This document shows positions 35,401-48,028 of a stretch of 64,000 nt of DNA, piece after piece; the first letter of the stretch is position 1; each line of letters begins with the position of its first letter. The translations under genes were made by a program, and so were the position numbers. This stretch comes from Malachius bipustulatus (lineage: Eukaryota; Arthropoda; Insecta; Coleoptera; Melyridae), in assembly GCA_910589415.1 (NCBI GenBank), contig OU342633.1, positions 43,034,210-43,098,209 on the forward strand. Direction: 5' to 3'. The notes beneath the pieces are model-generated. The model searched no databases. It worked only from the letters and a program-made list of their open reading frames with translations, and had not been told where the DNA came from.

Positions 35401-36945
35401 GAGGGAGGAACCATAAAAATCATAAGAGACAATCCATGGTTAGAATCTGTCACAGGTGCAAGCAGTACCTATGACTTCATATTGCCGTATTCAAGAGAGG
35501 GAGGAACCATAGAAATCATAAGAGACAATCCATGGTTAGAATGTATCGCAGGTGCAAGCAGTACCTATGACTTCATATTGCCGTATTCAAGAGAGGGAGG
35601 AACCATAAAAAGCATAAGAGACAATCCATGGTTAGAATCTGTCACAGGTGCAAGCAGTACCTATGACTTCATATTGCCGTATTCAAGAGAGGGAGGAACC
35701 ATAGAAATCATAAGAAGACAATCCATGGTTAGAATGTATCGCAGGTGCAAGCAGTACCTATGACTTCATATTGCCGTATTCAAGAGAGGGAGGAACCATA
35801 AAAATCATAAGAGACAATCCATGGTTAGAATCTGTCACAGGTGCAAGCAGTACCTATGACTTCATATTGCCGTATTCAAGAGAGGGAGGAACCATAAAAA
35901 TCATAAGAGACAATCCATGGTTAGAATCTGTCACAGGTGCAAGCAGTACCTATGACTTCATATTGCCGTATTCAAGAGAGGGAGGAACCATAAAAATCAT
36001 AAGAGACAATCCATGGTTAGAATCTGTCACAGGTGCAAGCAGTACCTACCAATGACTTCATATTGCAGTACCTATTCATAAGAGGGAGGAACCATAAAAA
36101 GCATAAGAGACAATCCATGGTTAGAATCTATCGCAGGTGCAAGCAGTACCTATGACTTCATATTGCCGTTTTCAAGAGAGGGAGGAACCATAAAAATCAT
36201 AAGAGACAATCCATGGTTAGAATCTGTCACAGGTGCAAGCAGTACCTACCAATGACTTCATATTGCAGTACCTATTCAAGAGAGGGAGGAACCATAAAAA
36301 TCATAAGAGACAATCCATGGTTAGAATCTGTCACAGGTGCAAGCAGTACCTACCAATGACTTCATATTGCAGTACCTATTCAAGAGAGGGAGGAACCATA
36401 AAAATCATAAGAGACAATCCATGGTTAGAATCTGTCACAGGTGCAAGCAGTACCTATGACTTCATATTGCCGTATTCAAGAGAGGGAGGAACCATAAAAA
36501 TCATAAGAGACAATCCATGGTTAGAATCTGTCACAGGTGCAAGCAGTACCTACCAATGACTTCATATTGCAGTACCTATTCAAGAGAGGGAGGAACCATA
36601 AAAATCATAAGAGACAATCCATGGTTAGAATCTGTCACAGGTGCAAGCAGTACCTATGACTTCATATTGCCGTATTCAAGAGAGGGAGGAACCATAGAAA
36701 TCATAAGAGACAATCCATGGTTAGAATGTATCGCAGGTGCAAGCAGTACCTATGACTTCATATTGCCGTATTCAAGAGAGGGAGGAACCATAAAAAGCAT
36801 AAGAGACAATCCATGGTTAGAATCTGTCACAGGTGCAAGCAGTACCTATGACTTCATATTGCCGTATTCAAGAGAGGGAGGAACCATAGAAATCATAAGA
36901 AGACAATCCATGGTTAGAATGTATCGCAGGTGCAAGCAGTACCTA
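32402..36945 (+). repeat. Satellite array, block 1 (96/104-bp units)
   Basis: About 46 tandem units, each carrying CATAAGAGACAATCCATGG, TTAGAATCTGTCACAGGTGC, AAGCAGTACCTATGACTTCA and TATTGCCGTATTCAAGAGAG. Most units are 96 bp. A recurrent variant is 104 bp because of two 4-bp insertions (CCTACCAATGAC and GCAGTACCTATTC). In the plus strand a 96-bp run reads as a 32-residue repeat (TIKIIRDNPWLESVTGASST, then YDFILPYSREGG), but each 104-bp unit shifts the frame and most unit differences change the amino acid. I treat it as satellite DNA, not a gene. Units form a higher-order pattern of about 2.76 kb shared with block 2. Confidence 0.95.
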
Positions 36946-39726
36946 CCCAACTAACAATTTTGCTGTATAAAATATTCATAAAAGAACTGATTTGTTTTAT
37001 AATTATTATATTGCGGCTTCAAGAATATAATTTTGTTGTATTTAAGCTGTGAGGGAAATCATTTTGCTCTTGGGAACAAAATTGTTTTCTTAGACAATGT
37101 TTAGAACGTTCTTAGTGCTAAATTATAAAACACCTTATAAAATAAATATAAAACTGTTTTATAAACGTTTATACGACTATCGTTATAGGATATAAATTAT
37201 TATAAAACGAAACTGATTTATAGGAGTTATTTAGCAGTGTTTAAAACATAATATGAAAGCTCGGTTACATAATTGCTTTATACAATTGACGTTGTGTTCT
37301 TATGAAACTGTTATATAAGTGATCTTACAATGCAATTTTGTTATCGGAGCAAATTTGTCATAATAGAAGCCGAAATATAACTGTTATATACCAACTAAAG
37401 AACCTGCAAAAAGGAAATAATAATAAAACTGTTATGAAATAAAATAACCCTGTAAAGGATAACTACTTATAAAAAAATAAGAAATAAATAAAAGTCGAAT
37501 ATATGTGTGCCTGTTCAAAAGATCAAGGGTGCTTATTCTTACAAAAATCAAATAAAATGTCGGATATTTGAGTCGCTGGAAAAAATAAAACGCAGTGGCG
37601 AAAGGGTTCCTGCTGTCTCTGATGATCATTCAGGCTTACAGACAAACAAAATTGTTGGAAAAAGCAATGAAATGGTTGTAAGCGAAGGACATTTTGTACT
37701 CAATAACAACAACTGGTCTAGTCTCAGGACAGAAAAGGAAACAGAAGCGAGTAGTTTATGAATAATGACTGACTTGTAAAGTTAGAATGCACCGAAGAAT
37801 TAGATATTCAACTACCTATCAGATTCAGAAGAGAATAATATTGTTCTCTAAAGATATACTTTCACATTATAATAAAACAAATCTGTTTTATAACTGCTGA
37901 AACATTACTGTTATAAAACTAAAATCAATTTTGCAAATATCATAATTCTTTAATGGTCACCAAGAACAGGCTTATGAAACAAATTTGTTCTGTAATTGTC
38001 ACGCAGTTCAGTGTTATAAAACAGATTTCTTCTGTATATTACTTAACTGGCAACCTGTTTGCCTTATATTTTCTAATGGTCACCGAGAACAGGATTATAA
38101 AACAAATGTATTCTGTACTTGTCTCCAGTTCAGTGTTATAAAACAGATTTGTTCTGTAACTGTCATACAAGCCAATGTTATACAACAAATTTGTTCGGTA
38201 AGACTTGCATACCAACTGTATTATGCACAACAACGTATTTTGAACACAGCATCTTATGGAGAGCAGGGCAATTGCAGAACCGTATTATTATTTTTCTATG
38301 GTGGGATATTTAAATACGCGATTTTACTCATATTTTGCAATTCAAAGTTGCCGTTCTTCCCTAGTGTCGCTTAATATCGCGTGAGCAAATAGAAATGAAA
38401 TTTACACAGTTAATAATATCGAATAATTTTTTATAAATTCTTTAACGGCATTTAATTATTATAATATTATATTTAAAGTAATATTATAATTTTAATGATA
38501 AACATTTTACTGCAATGGCACTTCAAGTAGTATGAACGCCGGTACTTCCCAAGTACCACCTATTCATCAACAACCTGATGTATAATATAATACTGTTTTT
38601 GTGTATTGTGCTATTTATTTGGATTTCAATTGTACTTTAACTGGTCGCTGTAACTGGAAATTGTATGTTTCTGTTGGGTAATTTAAAAATAATAATAATA
38701 ACATACATAATAGGTATCATTATTATTATATTGTTTGATAAACATCGAATACGGTCCTGTATTTTGGATATGTTGAATGTCGTAACTATATTGTTTTATA
38801 AAAGTCACTAATTCTGCTTTCTTGCCATATAAGGTCGACTTTAGATACAAAATTGTTTTATTAGGTACCAGCCATATTGGATACAGAATTAAGCACCTAT
38901 GAACAGGCGCCATTGTTGAATTATGTGTAACTTTGAGTCAGTAGTTACCACCTTTTAACAATAAAAAACATATCAGTTGAAGTATATTCTTAAAAAAGAA
39001 GTTTACACGTACCTATTATTATATTATCATGAATTTTTTTTTTTTTAATTTTTTTATAAATTTTTAATATTTCTAATATCAATTTTAACTGTGGCGCGTT
39101 GAAATATTACCACATATATACTATATATTTCACAATAAAATTTACTTCGCAAGTAAAATTGACTTTTAGGAGATCTTAGGAGCCACGATAATTTGACTTG
39201 TAAGTACGAAAGTGAGTAGGTATACAACATCCCGTTTTCATTAAAATACCCAGTCGTAGCATTTTAGTTTCTTTAAGGATATATTGTACACTCTACCTCA
39301 TAGTAAAGGAATTGTTTAGCACCTATCAAACAAATATATTTTATGCTTGCAGTGATCCATCACACTAATAAAACAAATATGTAACTTGGAAGTAAGTTAT
39401 AAAACTGTTGCTTGAAAATGTTCTCTTTATTTTATAACCATTGCATAGTGGTAATATGTATAACCTTTATAAAACAGTTTTATAAGGATGTTTGACTTTG
39501 TTTCTTAAGGCTTGAGTAGACGTTTACATAACTATCCGATATTAGTGCTACGCTGACCTTATAGAACAAGTTAAAAAGCCAATATGTTTTATAAACCTGC
39601 GCCCAATTTGCGTTTATAACTGCTGTATAGACGTTTTAGAAATGTTCTCAGGAATAAAGCTGTTTTATAAATTTTGTTTTATTAACATTCTTACAGCATT
39701 TATAAAATATAAAATTGTTAGTTGGG
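36946..39726. mobile_element. 2781-bp DNA transposon nested in the satellite
   Basis: It inserts at the TA of the satellite unit (GTACC-TA-TGACTT): TA at 36944-36945 and 39727-39728. Terminal inverted repeats are CCCAACTAACAATTTT, perfect for 16 bp, then imperfect. The interior is packed with GTTTTATAA/TTATAAAAC in both orientations, for example near 36994, 37123, 37156, 37200, 37885, 37911, 38015, 38096, 38135, 38793, 39398, 39461, 39473, 39575 and 39664. Two imperfect direct copies of AATGGTCACC(A/G)AGAACAGG lie about 123 bp apart (37952, 38075). I find no transposase, so it is probably non-autonomous. The superfamily is unresolved beyond its TA target. Confidence 0.9.
37507..37761 (+). CDS. 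Unrecognised 84-codon ORF inside the transposon
   Basis: The ORF encodes a charged, soluble peptide (for example RIFESLEKIKRSGERVPAVS near the middle, ending TEKETEASSL). It has no cysteine pattern, membrane segment or domain that I know. It sits in the least motif-rich part of the element and has a more even codon composition than its surroundings, so it might be captured host sequence or a remnant of an element protein. Coding status is not established. Confidence 0.15.
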   Translation: MPVQKIKGAYSYKNQIKCRIFESLEKIKRSGERVPAVSDDHSGLQTNKIVGKSNEMVVSEGHFVLNNNNWSSLRTEKETEASSL

Positions 39727-39728
39727 TA

Positions 39729-42700
39729 TGACTTCATATTGCCGTATTCAAGAGAGGGAGGAACCATAAAAATCATAAGAGACAACCCATGGTTAGAATG
39801 TATCGCAGGTGCAAGCAGTACCTATGACTTCATATTGCAATATTCAAGAGAGGGAAGAACCATAAAAATCATAAGAGACAATTCCTGGTTAGAATGTATC
39901 GCAGGTGCAAGCAGTACCTATGACTTCATATTGCCGTATTCAACAGAGGGAGGAACCATAGAAATCATAAGAGACAATCCATGGTTAGAATCTATCGCAG
40001 GTGCAAGCAGTACCTATGACTTCATATTGCCGTTTTCAAGAGAGGGAGGAACCATAAAAATCATAAGAGACAATCCATGGTTAGAATCTGTCACAGGTGC
40101 AAGCAGTACCTACCAATGACTTCATATTGCAGTACCTATTCAAGAGAGGGAGGAACCATAAAAATCATAAGAGACAATCCATGGTTAGAATCTGTCACAG
40201 GTGCAAGCAGTACCTATGACTTCATATTGCCGTATTCAAGAGAGGGAGGAACCATAAAAATCATAAGAGACAATCCATGGTTAGAATCTGTCACAGGTGC
40301 AAGCAGTACCTATGACTTCATATTGCCGTATTCAAGAGAGGGAGGAACCATAAAAATCATAAGAGACAATCCATGGTTAGAATCTGTCACAGGTGCAAGC
40401 AGTACCTACCAATGACTTCATATTGCAGTACCTATTCAAGAGAGGGAGGAACCATAAAAAGCATAAGAGACAATCCATGGTTAGAATCTATCGCAGGTGC
40501 AAGCAGTACCTATGACTTCATATTGCCGTTTTCAAGAGAGGGAGGAACCATAAAAATCATAAGAGACAATCCATGGTTAGAATCTGTCACAGGTGCAAGC
40601 AGTACCTACCAATGACTTCATATTGCAGTACCTATTCAAGAGAGGGAGGAACCATAAAAATCATAAGAGACAATCCATGGTTAGAATCTGTCACAGGTGC
40701 AAGCAGTACCTATGACTTCATATTGCCGTATTCAAGAGAGGGAGGAACCATAAAAAGCATAAGAGACAATCCATGGTTAGAATCTGTCACAGGTGCAAGC
40801 AGTACCTATGACTTCATATTGCCGTATTCAAGAGAGGGAGGAACCATAAAAATCATAAGAGACAATCCATGGTTAGAATCTGTCACAGGTGCAAGCAGTA
40901 CCTACCAATGACTTCATATTGCAGTACCTATTCAAGAGAGGGAGGAACCATAAAAATCATAAGAGACAATCCATGGTTAGAATCTGTCACAGGTGCAAGC
41001 AGTACCTATGACTTCATATTGCCGTATTCAAGAGAGGGAGGAACCATAGAAATCATAAGAGACAATCCATGGTTAGAATGTATCGCAGGTGCAAGCAGTA
41101 CCTATGACTTCATATTGCCGTATTCAAGAGAGGGAGGAACCATAAAAAGCATAAGAGACAATCCATGGTTAGAATCTGTCACAGGTGCAAGCAGTACCTA
41201 TGACTTCATATTGCCGTATTCAAGAGAGGGAGGAACCATAGAAATCATAAGAAGACAATCCATGGTTAGAATGTATCGCAGGTGCAAGCAGTACCTATGA
41301 CTTCATATTGCCGTATTCAAGAGAGGGAGGAGGAACCATAAAAATCATAAGAGACAATCCATGGTTAGAATCTGTCACAGGTGCAAGCAGTACCTATGAC
41401 TTCATATTGCCGTATTCAAGAGAGGGAGGAACCATAAAAATCATAAGAGACAATCCATGGTTAGAATCTGTCACAGGTGCAAGCAGTACCTATGACTTCA
41501 TATTGCCGTATTCAAGAGAGGGAGGAACCATAAAAATCATAAGAGACAATCCATGGTTAGAATCTGTCACAGGTGCAAGCAGTACCTACCAATGACTTCA
41601 TATTGCAGTACCTATTCAAGAGAGGGAGGAACCATAAAAAGCATAAGAGACAATCCATGGTTAGAATCTATCGCAGGTGCAAGCAGTACCTATGACTTCA
41701 TATTGCCGTTTTCAAGAGAGGGAGGAACCATAAAAATCATAAGAGACAATCCATGGTTAGAATCTGTCACAGGTGCAAGCAGTACCTACCAATGACTTCA
41801 TATTGCAGTACCTATTCAAGAGAGGGAGGAACCATAAAAATCATAAGAGACAATCCATGGTTAGAATCTGTCACAGGTGCAAGCAGTACCTACCAATGAC
41901 TTCATATTGCAGTACCTATTCAAGAGAGGGAGGAACCATAAAAATCATAAGAGACAATCCATGGTTAGAATCTGTCACAGGTGCAAGCAGTACCTATGAC
42001 TTCATATTGCCGTATTCAAGAGAGGGAGGAACCATAAAAATCATAAGAGACAATCCATGGTTAGAATCTGTCACAGGTGCAAGCAGTACCTACCAATGAC
42101 TTCATATTGCAGTACCTATTCAAGAGAGGGAGGAACCATAAAAATCATAAGAGACAATCCATGGTTAGAATCTGTCACAGGTGCAAGCAGTACCTATGAC
42201 TTCATATTGCCGTATTCAAGAGAGGGAGGAACCATAGAAATCATAAGAGACAATCCATGGTTAGAATGTATCGCAGGTGCAAGCAGTACCTATGACTTCA
42301 TATTGCCGTATTCAAGAGAGGGAGGAACCATAAAAAGCATAAGAGACAATCCATGGTTAGAATCTGTCACAGGTGCAAGCAGTACCTATGACTTCATATT
42401 GCCGTATTCAAGAGAGGGAGGAACCATAGAAATCATAAGAAGACAATCCATGGTTAGAATGTATCGCAGGTGCAAGCAGTACCTATGACTTCATATTGCC
42501 GTATTCAAGAGAGGGAGGAACCATAAAAATCATAAGAGACAACCCATGGTTAGAATGTATCGCAGGTGCAAGCAGTACCTATGACTTCATATTGCAATAT
42601 TCAAGAGAGGGAAGAACCATAAAAATCATAAGAGACAATTCCTGGTTAGAATGTATCGCAGGTGCAAGCAGTACCTATGACTTCATATTGCCGTATTCAA

Positions 42701-43599
42701 CAGAGGGAGGAACCATAGAAATCATAAGAGACAATCCATGGTTAGAATCTATCGCAGGTGCAAGCAGTACCTATGACTTCATATTGCCGTTTTCAAGAGA
42801 GGGAGGAACCATAAAAATCATAAGAGACAATCCATGGTTAGAATCTGTCACAGGTGCAAGCAGTACCTACCAATGACTTCATATTGCAGTACCTATTCAA
42901 GAGAGGGAGGAACCATAAAAATCATAAGAGACAATCCATGGTTAGAATCTGTCACAGGTGCAAGCAGTACCTATGACTTCATATTGCCGTATTCAAGAGA
43001 GGGAGGAACCATAAAAATCATAAGAGACAATCCATGGTTAGAATCTGTCACAGGTGCAAGCAGTACCTATGACTTCATATTGCCGTATTCAAGAGAGGGA
43101 GGAACCATAAAAATCATAAGAGACAATCCATGGTTAGAATCTGTCACAGGTGCAAGCAGTACCTACCAATGACTTCATATTGCAGTACCTATTCAAGAGA
43201 GGGAGGAACCATAAAAAGCATAAGAGACAATCCATGGTTAGAATCTATCGCAGGTGCAAGCAGTACCTATGACTTCATATTGCCGTTTTCAAGAGAGGGA
43301 GGAACCATAAAAATCATAAGAGACAATCCATGGTTAGAATCTGTCACAGGTGCAAGCAGTACCTACCAATGACTTCATATTGCAGTACCTATTCAAGAGA
43401 GGGAGGAACCATAAAAATCATAAGAGACAATCCATGGTTAGAATCTGTCACAGGTGCAAGCAGTACCTACCAATGACTTCATATTGCAGTACCTATTCAA
43501 GAGAGGGAGGAACCATAAAAATCATTAGAGACAATCCATGGTTAGAATCTGTCACAGGTGCAAGCAGTACCTATGACTTCATCTTGCAATATTCAAGAT
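39729..43599 (+). repeat. Satellite array, block 2 (96/104-bp units)
   Basis: About 40 units of the same family as 32402-36945, continuing exactly where the nested transposon interrupted a unit. The order of variant units in 40077-42486 repeats that of 34540-36945 at constant spacing (5537 bp, then 5540 after a 3-bp GAG insertion near 41330). The leader segment at 39729-40077 recurs at 42487-42834, giving a higher-order period of about 2757 bp. The array ends with a degenerate unit at about 43599. Confidence 0.95.
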
Positions 43600-46090
43600 A
43601 AAAAATTATGTTTTTCTTTTAAAAAGAAAGAATAAACATTTTTGAATTTTTTATTTTGAAGTTTAATAATTTTTCATTTATAAGATTTTTTACCGAACGA
43701 CATAACAAAAAAAAAAAAACTGAAGTCTACCAGATCGTGAAAGTGAAGCCTCATCGTTCACATTTTACTGAGTCTTTTCTCTTGCATGAAAGCGATCAGA
43801 TTGAGACTGAAGCCGCTCTGCACTACCTCTTCAGTTACTGAATCTCCGCGTGTAAACGTGAGCCGACGAATTGGTGGAGCCGTTCCCATTATATGAACGA
43901 GACGCAAACAAGGTAATAGAATGTTATGACCAGAAAAACGTACCTCTCGGAACGTATTTTCTCGGACTTCCGTTCCTACCTACCTGAATCATACTTTCCT
44001 TTACCCACGATCACTATTTATTATTTATTTATGATTATTTAGAGTATTAAATCCGTTCGTGATTTTAATTAATTCTTTATTTTCGTTAATGAAACTATTC
44101 ATGAATTTTTAATTAATAAAAAGGAGAGTAATTAAAAGTAGGATTGGATAGAATATGCTACAAAAAGTAGACGTGGCATTCAAAAAGCTCTCGTCGCGTT
44201 CGACAATTTCTTCTCTCTCACATATGAAGCGCATTCGAAAGGCGCTGAGGAAAGTCTAGTTTAGAAAGCTTTTAAAGGAATCATTTACTAGAGGAATTTA
44301 ATAGCTTAGCTATATTAAATAGACCATAATATGAATTATAGGAAACTAGTAAGTCAGTGGGAGTCATGAGTGAAACTATAGTTGTCTCTCTAGTCTAGGT
44401 ACATAGTTAAAATCAAGCATCAAAAGCTCTTTTCAAGTCAAGAACAGTTATCAAAGTCTAGTTTGCAATTCTCTATCGAAGTGAGTCTAGTACCTACCTA
44501 TCTATGTAGTAAACACAGTGTCTTTCGGATAATATACTCAGTCTAGTGAGAACAATTTGTGAAGAATAGAGTTTGGAACGCTGCAGCTATATTGACAGGC
44601 ATTTAGGGAAATAGCGGAGTCGGTGAATCAATCTAGTTTCACTATCAGATATTAAAAGATATTGAAAGTCTATGGAAAAGCTAAATATGACAATAAATGG
44701 AGAGTGAGTTATGAAAAAAGTTGTGCGCTTTTGAGACATCCTCTATAAAGAATGGAGCGTCCTCGCTAAAAGAGAAATCAAAATTAAGCCCTGATGATAA
44801 TTTTTTATGTCAAAGAATGAAAATTGATATTCACAAAATTATATGCTGCAATATTGAAAAACTTTTCAAATAACAGCAGGACACCAAAACTCAAATCTTT
44901 ATAACTTTCTCGTTTAATACCTACCCGTAGCCTTGATCAATATTTTAGCTACTTCGAGAAAATTCACTGTTAATCTGTGTCATTCACATACAGAGTGTGA
45001 ATTTTTCTTATGAGAAAATTTATTTGCGGTCTTTCTGGTGTAAAATTGATACATTAATTGGTTATTGATTTAAATATTCCAGTGGAGCAGATGGAGTTGA
45101 ATAAATTCAAGTGTCCTACAAACAGAAGTCAATGAAGATGTCTAGAAATGGAAATTATAGGAAGCCTGGTCCTAATCAAATGACCCGAAAAGTTTTCCAG
45201 AATATTATCCTTCAAATAAGTTTTTTTTATTTGATGTTTATGTATTAAGTTAATACACAGCACAGAAGCATAATAATACGTTTCATGATAAAACATATTT
45301 CACCACAATGGTAAGTAAAGGAAAAGGAGCTGCACATATTGTTGGAATTAAACAACAAACAGAGACCTCGGAAAATGGCTGTCACTTGTCGCTGCTTTGG
45401 TTTGAATCGCACCATTGTCATGGATATTTGTGGGCGTTTAATAAACCGTCTGAACATGAAACTTTGTTTGCGGCTAAGAGAGCTTAGTTCTTGAAGCCGA
45501 AGTTATCTGAGAATGGAAGTAAAACGGTGAGCACTTTCCCAAATAGAGTCTCAGTTGTAATACAGTTGATAAAACTCCATATTTCTACATCTATATTCGT
45601 CTCGCTTGCTTTTGTTGATCGCCTCGCTTTATCTTGACTGTTTGCATGAACAGTTCAATTTACCAACGTGATGATATAAATGAAGTTCCCATCGAAATAA
45701 ATAATGTCATTCGTTCGTTTACTCGATCACACGGCTTTATAAAATAAATCTGAATAAAATTACATTTACCGGTTTGCCCTCTTATAACACTGCTCTCGAA
45801 TAGCTCATTATCTTGGAGATTGTCCCAATTTATATAAAGACGCACTTCAGCAATCTCAATCTCAGATTATGTGAAAATGAGCAGAAAAATGAAGCATTAT
45901 TATTAATATTATTAGTATAACTACAGATGTACCTACACAGGAGCTCATTAAAAAAACTCACATTGCTCTTATGATTTGATGAGGATGATGATTTGAACTT
46001 TTTGGTTTGTTTGTTTATTTGTTTGTAGCTAAATACAGCTGCGGACTTTGTGATCATTGATGCTGCAGCCACATGGGATTATTATATCCT
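43600..46090. other. Intergenic AT-rich sequence
   Basis: I found only short ORFs without motifs on either strand. There is no repeat or RNA gene that I can support. Confidence 0.4.
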
Positions 46091-46109
46091 TCTATTTTAT
46101 CCTGTCCTT

Positions 46110-46510
46110 GTTGTAACGCTCACCGCCCAGGCCTGTTGCTTTCTTACGAAAAGCAACTGTGGTCGTCTTTTCCCCGAGTTTTCGCTAATAGGACCGTTGT
46201 GTGTCTCTCGTTGTGCTTCCGTAGTCACCCCTGATCTTTGATTGAGGTATGCATTGAGGTATTCATTAGGATGACCTAAACGGATAGCGCAAAGGAACCT
46301 ACTGCGACTCATTGTAACGTAGATTTTCTTTTATTTCGGCTGATTTCAATTTCTCACAGAAAAGCGGGGAAAATAACTGATACTTGTTGTTAACCGTTGG
46401 TTTCCATGCAGAGAGTATAAAAAAATGAAGAGCGAGAGAGGATACGTTTAATACCATTTTTCACACTCTTATCCAACTCGGACACCACTCTTTTATACCT
46501 CCGTGCCATC
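46110..46510 (+). repeat. Dispersed repeat, copy 2 (other copy 13310-13770)
   Basis: It has the same ordered blocks as the copy near 13.4 kb, including CCGTAGTCACCCCTGATCTT and GATTGAGGTATG, here with a short internal duplication (GCATTGAGGTATTCATT). It lacks coding support on either strand. Its ends were not determined. Confidence 0.7.
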
Positions 46511-46800
46511 TTATTATTTCCTTTTACCTAATTTCTTCGATTTCATTTCAAGCATCAGCTTGAATTAATTAAAGAAAACAACCACTTTTGTTACAAATTA
46601 CCCGGATTATTGCGGGAGTATTTGTCTGATTTACATATTCAACATTTTTTGAATTCTCATTTTGTATTTTATTGCTAACTTTGACCTGATACACAGGCGG
46701 CAGGCAGGCAGGCTTAAACGCCACCATAAAATTATGACCATTTACTCGCTGGTCGATCCTTTGGTTTGACTCGGATATCGATATCCCTGATCGAGAGCAG

Positions 46801-47700
46801 TGTTGCCATATTTGTTTTGATTACTACCTCCTCTTTGAACGTTATACGAATGTCTTTCCAATTGCTTTTCAATTGTGTAAGCGTGGTTCTCTAAATTTAC
46901 ATCATACTCATGATAGTTGTTTTAACTCATTTTGTTTATTTCGATATACCTCTGTATTGCCCCATGGGCTACCTTTATTTGGTCACTTTTGGACCTTTTA
47001 AATACCTATTGCCCCGTGGGCTACCTTTATTCAGTATCGATTGTCACTTTCTTTCTGCCCGTAGGCAGTCTGTTTGTTCTACCTGGCCTCGTAAGGGAAT
47101 GAGTTAATATACCTTATCATTTCTAATATGACGCATTTCTAATAGATGGATGATCTAATCAAGGGCTAATCTGATTGAATCTGAATCTCTGGGCGCTGAG
47201 ACTTCTGCTTTTATAGGCGCAGCGGCCTGCGCTGACTCACTTTCTAAACACGGCACGCAACAAAGCGCGCCACTCGCACTGGTCCTATATCGTGATTTCG
47301 TGTGTTTATTTTAATCATATCTCCGTTATCGCAAGGCTTAGCACGTTGAGTTCGCGGCTACCTCACTGAATCATCCTGGTCTTGAATTACCTAAAATTTC
47401 TATAAAATCGGCCGACGCGTTTTCGCACTTCCTATTGTATCTACCTACCACTTTCGCACCGCTAAAACTGCATTACGTGTTTTTACGTGGTTGCTGTTTA
47501 GGGATCATGATGAATTTTTGGCTATTGACGTTTATTTAATTGTTTTACTGATTGGCTGAGTTTCGTTTTCGTAGGTGGGATACCCGGCAATTTCCTATTG
47601 TATTATGATTCACTTGTTTTACGTATCTTTCCATCCGGCCGCATCAAGATTTTCTCTTTCAATCGGTTCGAGGGCGCTTTACAAAGACATCCCTGTAACA
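46801..47700. mobile_element. Possible solo LTR of another family
   Basis: A GC-richer block starts TGTTGCCATATT and ends CATCCCTGTAACA, giving TGTT...AACA. It contains a TATA-like CTTTTATAGGCGC near 47211 with GC-rich sequence downstream, as in an LTR promoter. A 24-bp imperfect direct repeat (ATTGCCCC(A/G)TGGGCTACCT) is at about 46956 and 47010. I could not find a flanking target duplication, so this stays tentative. A CpG-rich promoter of an unseen gene is the alternative. Confidence 0.3.
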
Positions 47701-48028
47701 TCTGGTTAGTTCCTACGCTGCTTGGCCGTTTCTTTCGTCGTTTTTAAAGATGCTAGAATAACATCAACGCGGGCGTTTTATTTATGAATATTTAATGTGA
47801 AGGCGGAGATACATTTCTTTAATGTAATGGTGCGTACAGATCTAGATACATACGTACCTACTCTATCACTATCTACTTTTTCGGTTTAGTTGGATATAAC
47901 AAGAGAAATAGATATAAATTTCTTATCATCTTACCTAGGTGCGATCCATTTCATTGGATAGTTGAACAGATCAGTGTCTTTTACTAATCAAAAAGATGTT
48001 GGTGGCATCGAGTGCCGGAATGTTTTTT

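Noticed and set aside
37985..38374. 129-codon plus ORF inside the nested transposon
   Set aside because: It crosses the GTTTTATAA-rich repeats and overlaps other ORFs in two more frames. No transposase motif (DDE, HTH) is present.
32402..43599. CRISPR array
   Set aside because: Units are contiguous with no unique spacers, 96-104 bp long, in a eukaryotic context without cas genes.
32649..43601. A repeat-protein gene from the long plus-strand ORFs
   Set aside because: The 104-bp units shift the frame, most unit differences are non-synonymous, ORF starts fall in the shifted frame, and no promoter or non-repeat domain flanks the array.
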